From contig NZ_AP025286.1 of NCBI RefSeq assembly GCF_036492245.1, forward strand, positions 1,736,001 to 1,800,000: 64,000 bases of DNA, given 5' to 3'. The translations under genes were made by a program, and so were the position numbers. Positions within the stretch are counted from its first letter, which is position 1. Every line of letters starts with the position of its first letter. Positions 8,225-16,968 of the stretch are shown piece by piece. A model generated the notes under the pieces. That model worked only from the letters and a program-made list of their open reading frames with translations, made no database searches and was not told the origin of the DNA. The stretch is from Treponema bryantii (GTDB lineage Bacteria > Spirochaetota > Spirochaetia > Treponematales > Treponemataceae).

Positions 8225-9343
8225 ATGGGAACTCCAAATCGCGAAAAAATAATCATCCGAACCAGTATAATCGGTATTCTGGCAAATATTTTCTTATCTG
8301 CTTTTAAAGCCTTTGTCGGAATAATCACCAATTCTATCGCTATCATTATGGACTCTGTAAACAACCTTAGTGATGCGCTTTCTTCAGTAATTACAATTGT
8401 AGGTACAAAACTGGCCGGAAAACCAGCAGACAAAAAGCATCCATTCGGTCACGGACGGGTAGAGTATCTTACAGCGCTCGTAATTGCCGTAATCATCCTT
8501 TACGCTGGTCTTACCGCTTGTATTGAATCAATAAAGAAAATCATAAATCCTGTTACCCCAGAATATAATACAGCCTCAATTGTAATCATCAGTGTGGCAG
8601 TTATAGTAAAGATTATTCTTGGACTTTATGTAAAAGGAAGCGGTAAAAAAGTAAACTCTGATTCCCTTATTGCAAGCGGTCAGGATGCCCTGATGGACTC
8701 AATTATTTCAGCATCTACTATCATTGCTGCGGCTGTTTTCCTTATCTGGAACGTTTCTCTCGAGGCATATCTTGGTGTTCTGATTTCTTTTGCTATCATA
8801 AAGGCCGGTATTGAAACTCTTCGCGAAACTATCAGTAAGATTCTTGGAGAACGTGTTGATTCGTATCTTTCTAAAGATATAAAAAGGACAATTATTTCCT
8901 GTGATAAAGAAATTCTTGGCGCATATGATTTAGTATTGAATAATTACGGTCCTGACATGCACGTTGGTTCAGCTCATATAGAAGTACCTGATACCTGGTC
9001 TGCAGATAAAATTGATGCTATGTCACGAAAAATTGCAAACGAAGTTTATTTAAAACACGGAGTTGCAATGAGTGCAATAGGTATCTATTCAGTAAATACT
9101 CATGAAAACTCTGCAGCTCAGATTCGTGAACGTGTCAGCAAAATTGTTATGGAACATAAAGAGATTCTTCAGATGCACGGCTTCTTTGTAGACGAGCAGG
9201 CTAAGAAGATGAGATTTGATATTATTGTTTCTTTTGATTCTCTGAGCATGAAGGAAATGTTTAATCACGTAGTCCAGGACGTACGCGATGCATTCCCAGA
9301 CTACGATGTTCAGGTACAGTTTGACGTTGATATTAGTGATTAG
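8225..9343 (+). CDS. Cation diffusion facilitator (CDF) family metal transporter
   Basis: A 372-aa protein with about five or six N-terminal membrane spans followed by a long cytoplasmic domain. The metal-site pattern DSVNNLSD in TM2 and HPFGHGRVEYL after TM3 are CDF hallmarks, and SGQDALMDS in TM5 gives the second Asp pair, so the H/D-x3-D transport site is intact. The C-terminal part (residues about 200-372) carries a CDF cytoplasmic dimer domain and is longer than the minimal family. I chose the ATG at 8225 (ACGGAG 13-18 bases upstream); a TTG at 8189 would extend into the leader. Likely exports Zn, Mn, Fe or Co by proton exchange; the ion is not readable. Confidence 0.9.
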   Translation: MGTPNREKIIIRTSIIGILANIFLSAFKAFVGIITNSIAIIMDSVNNLSDALSSVITIVGTKLAGKPADKKHPFGHGRVEYLTALVIAVIILYAGLTACIESIKKIINPVTPEYNTASIVIISVAVIVKIILGLYVKGSGKKVNSDSLIASGQDALMDSIISASTIIAAAVFLIWNVSLEAYLGVLISFAIIKAGIETLRETISKILGERVDSYLSKDIKRTIISCDKEILGAYDLVLNNYGPDMHVGSAHIEVPDTWSADKIDAMSRKIANEVYLKHGVAMSAIGIYSVNTHENSAAQIRERVSKIVMEHKEILQMHGFFVDEQAKKMRFDIIVSFDSLSMKEMFNHVVQDVRDAFPDYDVQVQFDVDISD

Positions 9344-9365
9344 CCTAAAATCGAAAATCCGTTAA

Positions 9366-9435
9366 AAACTGGGCTGCGACAGCGGGCCAGTTTAGGATTA
9401 TCGAAAGAACGGCTCAGAGGCAAGCTGTGCTTGCC
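9366..9435. other. Stem-loops between convergent CDF and dehydrogenase genes
   Basis: Two hairpins: AAACTGG-GCTG/CAGC-CCAGTTT (9366-9393, GGG bulge) and GGCAAG/CTTGCC (9419-9435), the latter ending 2 bases from the dehydrogenase stop. Neither has a clear T-run. They probably end or stabilise the two converging transcripts. Confidence 0.4.
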
Positions 9436-9437
9436 GA

Positions 9438-10388
9438 CTATTTGCTGACAACATTTATCGGATTTCCGGCAATCCATGCCTTAAGATTTTCTTCCGCAAT
9501 TCCCTGCAGGCGCTTACGGGTCTCTCGTGGCGCCCAGGCAATATGTGGAGTAATTACACAGTTTTTTGCTTTTAGGAGAGGACAGTCTGCTGCCATTGGT
9601 TCCTGAAACAGTACATCAGCTGCATAGCCAGCAATTCCATCATTATTCAAACAATCTGCTAAATCCTGTTCAACAACAAAGCCGCCACGGGCTGTATTTA
9701 TAAGATAAGCAGACTTTTTCATAAGAGAAAGGCTGTCTTTATTTATAATATTCTTAGTCTGTTCTGTAAGAGGTGCGTGAAGTGTCAGAAAATCTGAACG
9801 CTTTAATAATTCTTCAAAGCTGACTTGTTCCGGCATGCCTTCTTTTGGAGTTCTTGTACAGCAAATAACATTCATTCCAAAAGCTTTTCCTAATTCACAA
9901 ACCTTTTTTCCGATATTTCCATAACCGAAAATACCAAGAGTTTTTCCGTAAAGCTCTGAAAGACTTCCATTCCAGAAACAGAAATCACGGCATTTTACCC
10001 AGTCTCCTGCCATTACAGAAGCACTGTGCTGAGCTACCTGATTTGTAAAATAAAGGATAAACGAAAATACATGCTGAGCAACTGATTCAGTAGAATAGGC
10101 AGGAATATTTGTTACTGTTACTCCATGAGCACGAGCTGATTCCAAATCAATTACATTATAGCCTGTTGCAAGAACCCCGATGTATTTAAGATTAGGGCAG
10201 GCATCGAAAATTTCTTTTGTAATCTGAATTTTGTTAAGAAAAACGGCATCTGAATTACCGATATGATCGATTACTTCTTCTGGAGAAGTTCTTTCATATA
10301 CATTGTAATCAACAATGCCGTCTAAAAAAGTCCAGGGTAGGTCACCCGGATTTACCGCATGACCATCTAGAATTGTAAGTTTAATCAT
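9438..10388 (-). CDS. D-2-hydroxyacid dehydrogenase (glycerate dehydrogenase/hydroxypyruvate reductase type)
   Basis: A 316-aa NAD(P)-dependent 2-hydroxyacid dehydrogenase. The Rossmann motif is GIFGYGNIGKKV (mid-protein), the catalytic Arg is in NTARGG, Glu in QEP and His in PHIAW. Closest in style to glycerate dehydrogenases, with LDGHAVNPGDL at the N-terminus as in HprA. It would reduce hydroxypyruvate or glyoxylate in the cytoplasm. It starts 3 bases after the HMA-like gene, with no clear SD of its own, so it is probably translated by coupling from that gene. Confidence 0.88.
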   Translation of the reverse strand: MIKLTILDGHAVNPGDLPWTFLDGIVDYNVYERTSPEEVIDHIGNSDAVFLNKIQITKEIFDACPNLKYIGVLATGYNVIDLESARAHGVTVTNIPAYSTESVAQHVFSFILYFTNQVAQHSASVMAGDWVKCRDFCFWNGSLSELYGKTLGIFGYGNIGKKVCELGKAFGMNVICCTRTPKEGMPEQVSFEELLKRSDFLTLHAPLTEQTKNIINKDSLSLMKKSAYLINTARGGFVVEQDLADCLNNDGIAGYAADVLFQEPMAADCPLLKAKNCVITPHIAWAPRETRKRLQGIAEENLKAWIAGNPINVVSK

Positions 10389-10391
10389 AGA

Positions 10392-10595
10392 TTAGCCGAG
10401 TACGTCTACACCGCAGCCAGAGATTGCAGCATTGATAGCAGCTTCTGCTCCTGCATCATCATAGTCTACGAGTACCTGAGATTTTTCACAGTTAGCAACA
10501 CAGTTAGTAACTCCTGCTACTGCTGAAACTGCAGCCTGTACTTTTCCTGCTGTTCCATCATCAAACATACCAACTACATATATCTTTTTCTGCAT
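10392..10595 (-). CDS. Small HMA-fold-like protein lacking the CxxC metal site
   Basis: A 67-aa protein with the ferredoxin-like beta-alpha-beta pattern of heavy-metal-associated (CopZ-type) domains: IYVVGM at the first strand, KVQAAVSAVAGV helix, then QVLVDYDDAGAEAAINAAI. At the position where the family has M-x-C-x-x-C the protein has GMFDDGTAGK with no cysteine. Its only cysteines are Cys32, Cys36 (CVANC) and Cys61. It therefore should not bind Cu(I) in the usual way. SD GAGG is 8 bases before ATG. Co-transcribed with the downstream dehydrogenase. Fold is inferred from pattern only. Confidence 0.6.
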   Translation of the reverse strand: MQKKIYVVGMFDDGTAGKVQAAVSAVAGVTNCVANCEKSQVLVDYDDAGAEAAINAAISGCGVDVLG

Positions 10596-10644
10596 AAGAA
10601 AACCTCATAAATTAAATAATCAACTCTCAAATGTAAGTTAATCA

Positions 10645-10673
10645 AATATAAAATAAATATATATTTTGTTCAA
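10645..10673 (-). promoter_or_regulatory. Promoter of the HMA-like/dehydrogenase operon
   Basis: On the - strand TTGAAC (10668-10673), a 17-base spacer and TATATT (10645-10650); predicted start near 10638 gives a leader of about 43 bases with a GAGG ribosome site. Confidence 0.6.
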
Positions 10674-10759
10674 TATAAATTCATCAGCTAATTCACTAAA
10701 ATACTAGAAGTGTAGCGTTTTGTACAATTATAGGACAAACTAAAACGATGTAGTTAGCT

Positions 10760-11482
10760 CTACTTAACTTGTATTTTTTGAATTCCGTATGAATATGGCG
10801 CTACTGAATATGGTTCAAAGTATACATAAACCCTTGCACCATCTACAGTAAATATTTCATAATTTCCGGCCTGTGGGAATGCGCCCATATTTATCATTTC
10901 CCGCAAAGCATCTTTTTCAGCTGGATTTTTTGCTGCTTTATTATCATCAATCAGTTTTTTATATAAGTGATTCCTGCAAAGGGTAGAGATTTCGTTATAA
11001 GTCATATCAGTTGCATTCAGAATACTGATATATTTTTTAGTATTCATATTATAATTTAAACTTATCAGATTTGTTGTTCCGTGAGCACCACCACTGAATA
11101 TATATGTATTTAAAAGTACACTGACAATTTCCTTTGTACCGGTAACTTCATATGTAACATTATATTCAAAAGGAGGCAATTTAGAGTTTCCTCGGGAATT
11201 AAGGGCAACAATATCATTATATTCTTTTCTTGAATAAGACTTAAAATTTTTCCAGTTATTTAGAACTGTATTTTCAATTCTTTTATTTAAATCAGGCAGC
11301 TTATCAAATTGAGGATATTTGATATTCGTTTCAACATAATTCAGATTTTCTTCAAATTCGACAGTCTGATATTTCTCTGTAAATCTTAAATTTCTGTTTG
11401 TACCTGGAAGAGAAGCACAGGAAACAAAAAGAAAGGCAATAGAAACAATAAAGAGGTAATGTAAAGTTTTAGTAGTAGTCAT
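10760..11482 (-). CDS. Lipoprotein with DUF4163/DUF3298 (RsiV/PdaC-like) domains
   Basis: A 240-aa protein. The signal peptide ends in a lipobox FVSC, giving an N-terminal lipid anchor at Cys22. The rest fits the DUF4163-DUF3298 pair: YNVTYEVTGTKEIVSVLLNTYIF.GGAHG in the middle and YVYFEPYSVAPYSYG at the C-terminus, the two conserved patterns of that family. Such domains occur in sensor or peptidoglycan-linked surface proteins; function is not established. It appears monocistronic, with a TATAAT (- strand, 11507-11512) upstream and the MFS operon terminator just beyond. Confidence 0.8.
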   Translation of the reverse strand: MTTTKTLHYLFIVSIAFLFVSCASLPGTNRNLRFTEKYQTVEFEENLNYVETNIKYPQFDKLPDLNKRIENTVLNNWKNFKSYSRKEYNDIVALNSRGNSKLPPFEYNVTYEVTGTKEIVSVLLNTYIFSGGAHGTTNLISLNYNMNTKKYISILNATDMTYNEISTLCRNHLYKKLIDDNKAAKNPAEKDALREMINMGAFPQAGNYEIFTVDGARVYVYFEPYSVAPYSYGIQKIQVK

Positions 11483-11544
11483 AAAAGTTTCCTTATTTTT
11501 TATATTATTATAATATGAATTTCAGGTGAAGTACAGAAATACTT

Positions 11545-11573
11545 ATAAAAAAGCCGGGATTTTATACCCGGCT
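11545..11573 (-). terminator. Terminator of the sugar operon
   Basis: On the - strand AGCCGGG/CCCGGCT over an 8-base loop followed by TTTTTT. It lies 7 bases after the MFS symporter stop. Confidence 0.88.
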
Positions 11574-11579
11574 CATAAT

Positions 11580-13007
11580 TTATTCAGCTGTATTCTCTAC
11601 TTTAGCAATGGTAGACATAACCTTCTTCTCATTAAAGAAAGCCATAATAAGACCACCGATAATACAGCAGACAGAAGCAACAAGTGCTACAATTCTGTAT
11701 CCTAGTGGAGAACCTGCAGCCTTTTCAGAAGTTTCTGCAGCAGCTTCAATGAAAGCAGATTCAGAAATACCGATTGTTGCAAGAGAAGTGAACATAAGCA
11801 TTGCAAGAGACTGGCCGAACTTCATAGCAAAGGTTCTTGCAGCATAGAACATACCGCTTCTTGATTCACCAGTTTCAACTTCATCTTCGAGAGCGATATC
11901 TGCAACGATAGTCTGTGGGATAATTCCAAAGATAGCCTGTGGGAAAGAACCAAGTACTACAATAATTACAGCCTGAACGTAAACCGGAATAAATCCAAGT
12001 TTTTCGCCAGAAAGGGCAGTAAAGCCGAATGTCAAAACAAAGCCGATGAATGCAGCAATCAAAAGCTTTTTCTTTCCCCATTTTTTAGACATCTTAATTA
12101 CAAACGGATAGAAGGCAAGAGAAAGAAGTGTAAGTCCACCGAACATAACTGTTGTCATGCTTTCCGGTAACTGAAGAAGACTAGTTACAAAGAATGGAAG
12201 ACCAGTCTGGAACATTGCAAGTCCAAAGAAGTAGATGATATCCTGTCCTACAAAAATTCTGAAATCCTTATTCTTGAAAGTTTTTGTAAGGGAAGTCATC
12301 ATATTTGAATTAGAAGGCACAACATCACAGTAATCTTTTTCTTTAATTCCAAAGGCTGGAACAAGCATAAAGATAGTTGCAAGTGCAGAAAGAATTGCAA
12401 AAGTAATTCTCATAGCAGGAACTCTTGCCATACCTCCGCCGATAAGTCCACCCCAGATCATTGGAGCTGTATAACCGATACAGGTACCTACAATGAAGGT
12501 AAGGGAAATACACATTGAAAGCTTAAGTTTTTCTTCCTGATTATTTGGAAGTTCTGCAAGAAGTGATGTATATGGAGTACAATAACATGTAATGAGGAAG
12601 TAGTAAGCAAGAACAGTAATAAAAAGCCATACGGTGTTTATTCCGCTTACAGCCTGAACTGGAGCACAGAAAACAAGAACAAAAACAATACCAAGAGGGA
12701 GTGCAGACCATCTCATAAATGGAATGCGACGGCCAAGCTTATGCTTACAGTTATCAGACCAGTTGCCGACAAGAGGATCTGTTACGGCATCGAATACACG
12801 GCCAATTGCTGTTACAAGACCGATTAAAGTCAGAACACCAAGCACAACGCGTCCTTGAGGAATCAGAGAAATCATACCATCATTGATTGCTTCCTGGTTA
12901 GGCTGATAAAAATATACAAGCCATGAACCGATAAGACCGCTGATGATAGACCAGCCAAGTTGACCAATGGCATAACACCACATTATTTTTTTTGTAAGTG
13001 CTTTCAT
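11580..13007 (-). CDS. GPH/MelB-family sugar:cation symporter
   Basis: A 475-aa, 12-span carrier. The sequence GRVFDAVTDPLVGNWSDN..HKLGRRIPFM is the signature of the glycoside-pentoside-hexuronide:cation symporters; the Asp pair in it is the usual cation site. It is the last gene of a four-gene operon with a GH36 alpha-galactosidase, so melibiose or raffinose-type alpha-galactosides are the probable substrates. Its ATG overlaps the end of the TetR gene by 4 bases and its SD GGAGG lies within that gene. Confidence 0.9.
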   Translation of the reverse strand: MKALTKKIMWCYAIGQLGWSIISGLIGSWLVYFYQPNQEAINDGMISLIPQGRVVLGVLTLIGLVTAIGRVFDAVTDPLVGNWSDNCKHKLGRRIPFMRWSALPLGIVFVLVFCAPVQAVSGINTVWLFITVLAYYFLITCYCTPYTSLLAELPNNQEEKLKLSMCISLTFIVGTCIGYTAPMIWGGLIGGGMARVPAMRITFAILSALATIFMLVPAFGIKEKDYCDVVPSNSNMMTSLTKTFKNKDFRIFVGQDIIYFFGLAMFQTGLPFFVTSLLQLPESMTTVMFGGLTLLSLAFYPFVIKMSKKWGKKKLLIAAFIGFVLTFGFTALSGEKLGFIPVYVQAVIIVVLGSFPQAIFGIIPQTIVADIALEDEVETGESRSGMFYAARTFAMKFGQSLAMLMFTSLATIGISESAFIEAAAETSEKAAGSPLGYRIVALVASVCCIIGGLIMAFFNEKKVMSTIAKVENTAE

Positions 13008-13666
13008 TTTAAGCCTCCAATTAAAACTTTCCCCAGAAGCTTGAGCTGCTGGATATCATTATTTGTTTCGTCCATCTTTAACATTTTTCCGCTGAGACTC
13101 AATTTTTGTGTAGCAGAGAAATATGTATGCATAAGAGAGTAGTAAAGTTCACATTCACTATCTTTGTATTCAGATGAAATGGAACCATCAACAATACCTT
13201 TATGAATTGCTTCACAAATAATTTTCTGAACAGTCTGAATTACTTCCTGATATGGAATCAATCTTTCTGGTTCAATTTTCTGACATACTACATATGCATC
13301 AAAGAAATATATGTATCTGAAAAAATCAGGTTCAGACTGATACAACTTACAGAATAAATCAAATATTTCATCAAGCTGATCAATACCTTTTTTCTGGTAA
13401 TAACCTGTATCATCAAGAATAGGAATAATCATATTTTTCTGATTTTCCCATGCCCAGATTGCAGTTCTTATTGCAATTTCGTCTTTTGTTTCGAAATAGC
13501 GGTAAAGCGATGCAACACCAATTTCGGCATTCTTTGCAATATCAGTCATTGCAATTGCATCAATTCCTGTATGCGAAAAAAGTGAAAAAGCTGATTGCAG
13601 GATTCTTTCGATTCTTGCATTTTTGAGTTCATCACGTTCTTCAGCGAGTTTTTCTACAGCAGTCAT
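13004..13666 (-). CDS. TetR/AcrR-family transcriptional regulator
   Basis: A 220-aa regulator. The N-terminal helix-turn-helix (residues about 17-63) has the family pattern RILQSAFSLFSHTGIDAI..TDIAK.A.I...SLYRYFETKDEI. The C-terminal ligand domain is not recognisable, as usual. SD AGGAGG is well placed. It is the third gene of the sugar operon and the perfect palindrome at 16874-16908 in front of the operon is its probable operator, giving autoregulation relieved by a sugar or sugar product. Confidence 0.9.
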   Translation of the reverse strand: MTAVEKLAEERDELKNARIERILQSAFSLFSHTGIDAIAMTDIAKNAEIGVASLYRYFETKDEIAIRTAIWAWENQKNMIIPILDDTGYYQKKGIDQLDEIFDLFCKLYQSEPDFFRYIYFFDAYVVCQKIEPERLIPYQEVIQTVQKIICEAIHKGIVDGSISSEYKDSECELYYSLMHTYFSATQKLSLSGKMLKMDETNNDIQQLKLLGKVLIGGLK

Positions 13667-13700
13667 AATTTGACGCGTCCTCCTTTTTTATTTTTACTTT

Positions 13701-15191
13701 TTATAAATTCCGGCCATGAATTTCACCAGCAGCAATTTTTACTGCCTTATAGGCTCCATCATAGGTTCCGATTTTTTTCTGAGCAATAATATTATTACAC
13801 ATACCTTCAATAAGAGACGGCTGTTCCATAAGAAGCTTAACCATCTGACATGCATATTCAGGTGTTTCGCATTCAAGAGTTCCGTCTCCAAGTTCAGCTG
13901 AATGAATAGCTCCCCACATTTCGTGACCACCAATACGGCGGATAAATAGCTTTGGAACAGGATAGAAAGCAAGCTCACTTGGTTTTGTTATAAGAACATC
14001 ACTTGCTCTCATAAGAAGGTTTGTAATATAAACAGCACCAAAAATATCTTTGTTACAGAACGCATGAATTCCACTTCCGGCATCTGTATCAAATCCATCA
14101 ATTGCTTTATTAGCAAACTCAAGTTCTTCATTCCAGTCATTGAAATGTTTTGTAACAGGAACTGAACCATCAGCAAATTCCGGAATCATATTCTGAAGCA
14201 TATTCCAGACATTTTCATAGTCACCGCAGTTCAGGTAAATGCAGGCTTTGTTTTGTTTAACATAAGGAAGAAGAGTCTTGATAATTGATGCAAAGAATTC
14301 TCCCTGAGCACCGGCACCACCGATTGTAAACAGGAAGCGGATAGGCTTTCCTTCATTTGCACGGGCGATTCTTGCTTCACAGTCTTTTTCAATATTGCTT
14401 ACAAGTTCATGATCAATATAGTGACCAATCCAGATAAGGTCTCCGTCGCCCATAGGATTCATGATATTCTCACCATCAAATCCATGCAGAGTTCTATAAC
14501 CCCAGTAAGAATTAAAAGTCTGTACAGTATGAATTGCACCTTCACTTAAATGAAGTGCCATTGGCCAGTTGTCTGGAATTGCATTTACAACATTCTTCAT
14601 TCCAGCATGAATAGCAGCCTGGCTTGGCCATACGTGAGTTGCAATGAACGGAGTATCTTTTGGAATTTCACGGAAGAGAGGAGTCATAAGTTCTGCAGTT
14701 TTCTGGTCACCGGCATTGTATGAAAGTTTCTTAAAGCCTTCGTAGTTTAATGGCTCCCAAATCATTTTGTTGAAGAGTTTAAACTTTTGAGAAAGTCTGC
14801 TTCCCATAGAATAAAGATTATTCTGATATGAAATGATTTTTGTACAGGTTGTTTCAGGGAAAGAGTTGAGATCCATCCAGAGCGGTGTATAGCCGAGAGC
14901 CTTTGCTGCACTGGCCATTGCCATTGAGATTCTGTAATGACCAAAGCCCATTCTGATGTTTCCGATAATAAGCGGCTTTTCAGGAAGTTTTGATGCAAAT
15001 GTATCTTCAGAAGAAGATGGATTTGTTACAATTGTCTGACAGCCGAAGGGTGGTGTAAGTACATCATTGTCTTTCAATTCAAGATGATATTCTGTATTGC
15101 GGTCATTTCCGAATTTTTTGATAAACTTCTTCTGTGTTTTTACAGCTTTTTTATAAACTGATCCGTTTATTTTATTTCCAAATATAGTCAT
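13701..15191 (-). CDS. GT-B-fold glycosyltransferase-like protein of unknown substrate
   Basis: A 496-aa cytoplasmic protein I do not recognise as a named family. A glycine-rich loop MGFGHYRIS at residues 81-89 resembles the first loop of GT-B enzymes such as MurG and MGDG synthases, and TKPSELAFYPVP at 402-413 sits where those enzymes carry the donor-binding loop. FTIGGAGAQGEF in the middle looks like the start of the second Rossmann domain. No signal or membrane segment. SD AAGGAG precedes the ATG. It lies 10 bases after the GH36 gene, so it may transfer, phosphorolyse or bind the sugar released from alpha-galactosides. That role is inferred from context. Confidence 0.55.
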   Translation of the reverse strand: MTIFGNKINGSVYKKAVKTQKKFIKKFGNDRNTEYHLELKDNDVLTPPFGCQTIVTNPSSSEDTFASKLPEKPLIIGNIRMGFGHYRISMAMASAAKALGYTPLWMDLNSFPETTCTKIISYQNNLYSMGSRLSQKFKLFNKMIWEPLNYEGFKKLSYNAGDQKTAELMTPLFREIPKDTPFIATHVWPSQAAIHAGMKNVVNAIPDNWPMALHLSEGAIHTVQTFNSYWGYRTLHGFDGENIMNPMGDGDLIWIGHYIDHELVSNIEKDCEARIARANEGKPIRFLFTIGGAGAQGEFFASIIKTLLPYVKQNKACIYLNCGDYENVWNMLQNMIPEFADGSVPVTKHFNDWNEELEFANKAIDGFDTDAGSGIHAFCNKDIFGAVYITNLLMRASDVLITKPSELAFYPVPKLFIRRIGGHEMWGAIHSAELGDGTLECETPEYACQMVKLLMEQPSLIEGMCNNIIAQKKIGTYDGAYKAVKIAAGEIHGRNL

Positions 15192-15201
15192 TTTATTCTC
15201 C

Positions 15202-16848
15202 TTATTCTCTCTCAGACATTTTTAGGTGAGTTGTTTTAAGATTTACTTCACCTTTGTATTTTCCAGATTTGCTGAATATTTCATAAATATCTTCAGATGT
15301 CTGTTTAATTCCAAATTCTTCTTCATCATATTTTTTGATGAAATCAAAAATCTTCTGTGTAAGAAGCTTTTCAGGTTCACCGGCAAGTCCCGGATCATCT
15401 GAATACATGAACTGACTTCCAAACATGCTGTTTATACCTGCAATCAGAAGTTTCTGATTTTCTGTAAGAGTGCAGTTTTCTTCGCGAACAAATACAACAT
15501 CAGGATCATTAATGAAAATTGTATTGTCCCATAGAGCATGTCCAAGAGTATCTACGACATTAAGATAGGCTTCATTGCGTCCATTCCAGCGGAGGAAACG
15601 CATCATAGGATTTTTCCATTTTTCATATGTATCACAGCCGATTCTTGAAAGCGGAAGGTATTTAAAACAAAGTTCAAATGGACAGCCGCAGCCAAGATAA
15701 GCAACAGGCTTACCGTCTTTATTTTCTGTTCTTGAGGTGATTGTTTTAAGTGCTCTTGTAAATAGTTTATACGAAGCTGTTTGCTGAGCATAATTTCCAT
15801 AAAGCATTCCGGCATAAAGGAAATCAAGTTTAATATAGCGGAAGCCCCATTTGTTAATTACTGATTCCATTATTGAATCAAGATGAGCAATAACTTCGTC
15901 GCGGCTAAGATCGAGACAATAGAAAGTTCCGTCTTTTCCCCATAATGGATTGTATCCGGCTGGAACAAGTTTTCCGTTATGGTCTTTCAAAAGCCAGTCA
16001 GGATGTTCAGTTGCTGTTTTACTTCTGGAATCAATAATAAAAGGGGCGAGCCAGAGGCCTGGAATATATCCGTCTTTCTCGATTTCAGAGGTTATTTCAC
16101 TGAAGTTTTCCGGAAAGCGTTCGAGATTTGTCTGCCAGTCACCAAGGGCCTTTTCCCATCCGTCATCAATCTGAAAGATTTTTGAAGAATAGTTTCCAAG
16201 ACTGATAATATTTTCTGTTCCAGAGAGCTTTTTCAAATCTTCTTTAATAAGATTCTGGTTGATATTTGCATAATGATTGTACCAGCTTTCCCAGCCTGCA
16301 GGATTTTTTCCAAGCCAGTTTACCGAATTAAAATGCTCTTTTCCGAAAATTGCAGCAAGTTTATCTTTGCATTCAAAATAAGACTGAGCAATAAAGATTT
16401 CGATTCGTCCTGTTACATCACCCGTTTTCCAGTTATTTCCTTTATCACAGATTTCGAAGCTGACGGTATTTTGTGAACGGTTAAATACAAACTGAACGGG
16501 TGGGAGAGTTCCGTTTACATTTCCTACAGAAGCAAATACAAGATATAAATCGTTCCAGCGCAGATATGTTACAAACTGCCCGAGAACTATGTTTCTGGAA
16601 GGTTTGTGGCCAGACTGTGGAAATACGAGATAGGCGTTCCATTGTTTTATGAGACGGCAGTTAAGACGAGGCTGCTTTTTACCAGGAAAAACTTCTGTAC
16701 AAGGATTCCAGCTCTGCCAGCCACCAATGTTGATACAGGCATTATCAACCCGATATTTTGCCGCATCTACAAAATCATCTAAATGTAAAACATCTATTAC
16801 AGAGTTATTTTCAGCAAAATAATCCTGATGGACTGTATAAGTTTTCAT
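15202..16848 (-). CDS. Alpha-galactosidase-like glycoside hydrolase (GH36, clan D)
   Basis: A 548-aa enzyme. The barrel carries FQIDDGWEKALGDW, the nucleophile Asp342 in YIKLDFLY, and the acid/base Asp406 in SRIGCDT; GCGCPFE lies between them. These are clan D alpha-galactosidase landmarks. The protein is shorter than classical GH36 enzymes (about 700 aa), with a reduced N-terminal beta domain. No signal peptide, so it acts on sugars brought in by the MelB-type symporter. First gene of the operon. SD AGGAAT is close to the start and the operator palindrome lies 26 bases upstream. Confidence 0.85.
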   Translation of the reverse strand: MKTYTVHQDYFAENNSVIDVLHLDDFVDAAKYRVDNACINIGGWQSWNPCTEVFPGKKQPRLNCRLIKQWNAYLVFPQSGHKPSRNIVLGQFVTYLRWNDLYLVFASVGNVNGTLPPVQFVFNRSQNTVSFEICDKGNNWKTGDVTGRIEIFIAQSYFECKDKLAAIFGKEHFNSVNWLGKNPAGWESWYNHYANINQNLIKEDLKKLSGTENIISLGNYSSKIFQIDDGWEKALGDWQTNLERFPENFSEITSEIEKDGYIPGLWLAPFIIDSRSKTATEHPDWLLKDHNGKLVPAGYNPLWGKDGTFYCLDLSRDEVIAHLDSIMESVINKWGFRYIKLDFLYAGMLYGNYAQQTASYKLFTRALKTITSRTENKDGKPVAYLGCGCPFELCFKYLPLSRIGCDTYEKWKNPMMRFLRWNGRNEAYLNVVDTLGHALWDNTIFINDPDVVFVREENCTLTENQKLLIAGINSMFGSQFMYSDDPGLAGEPEKLLTQKIFDFIKKYDEEEFGIKQTSEDIYEIFSKSGKYKGEVNLKTTHLKMSERE

Positions 16849-16873
16849 TCTGGTATTCCTGCCAATTTATAAT

Positions 16874-16908
16874 TTATCATAGTGATAGTAATACTATCAC
16901 TATGATAA
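16874..16908. promoter_or_regulatory. Perfect 35-bp palindrome, probable TetR operator
   Basis: The 17-base arm TTATCATAGTGATAGTA and its exact reverse complement flank a single central A. It lies 26 bases before the GH36 start codon. A TATAAA (- strand, 16866-16871) directly follows it, so a bound dimer pair would cover the -35 region. The size and symmetry suit TetR-family operators, and the only regulator in the operon is TetR-type. Confidence 0.8.
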
Positions 16909-16968
16909 TAATAGCACAGGAAATTAAAATGTCAAATAAATTCTTTAAGAATTATTACTGATTTCTGA

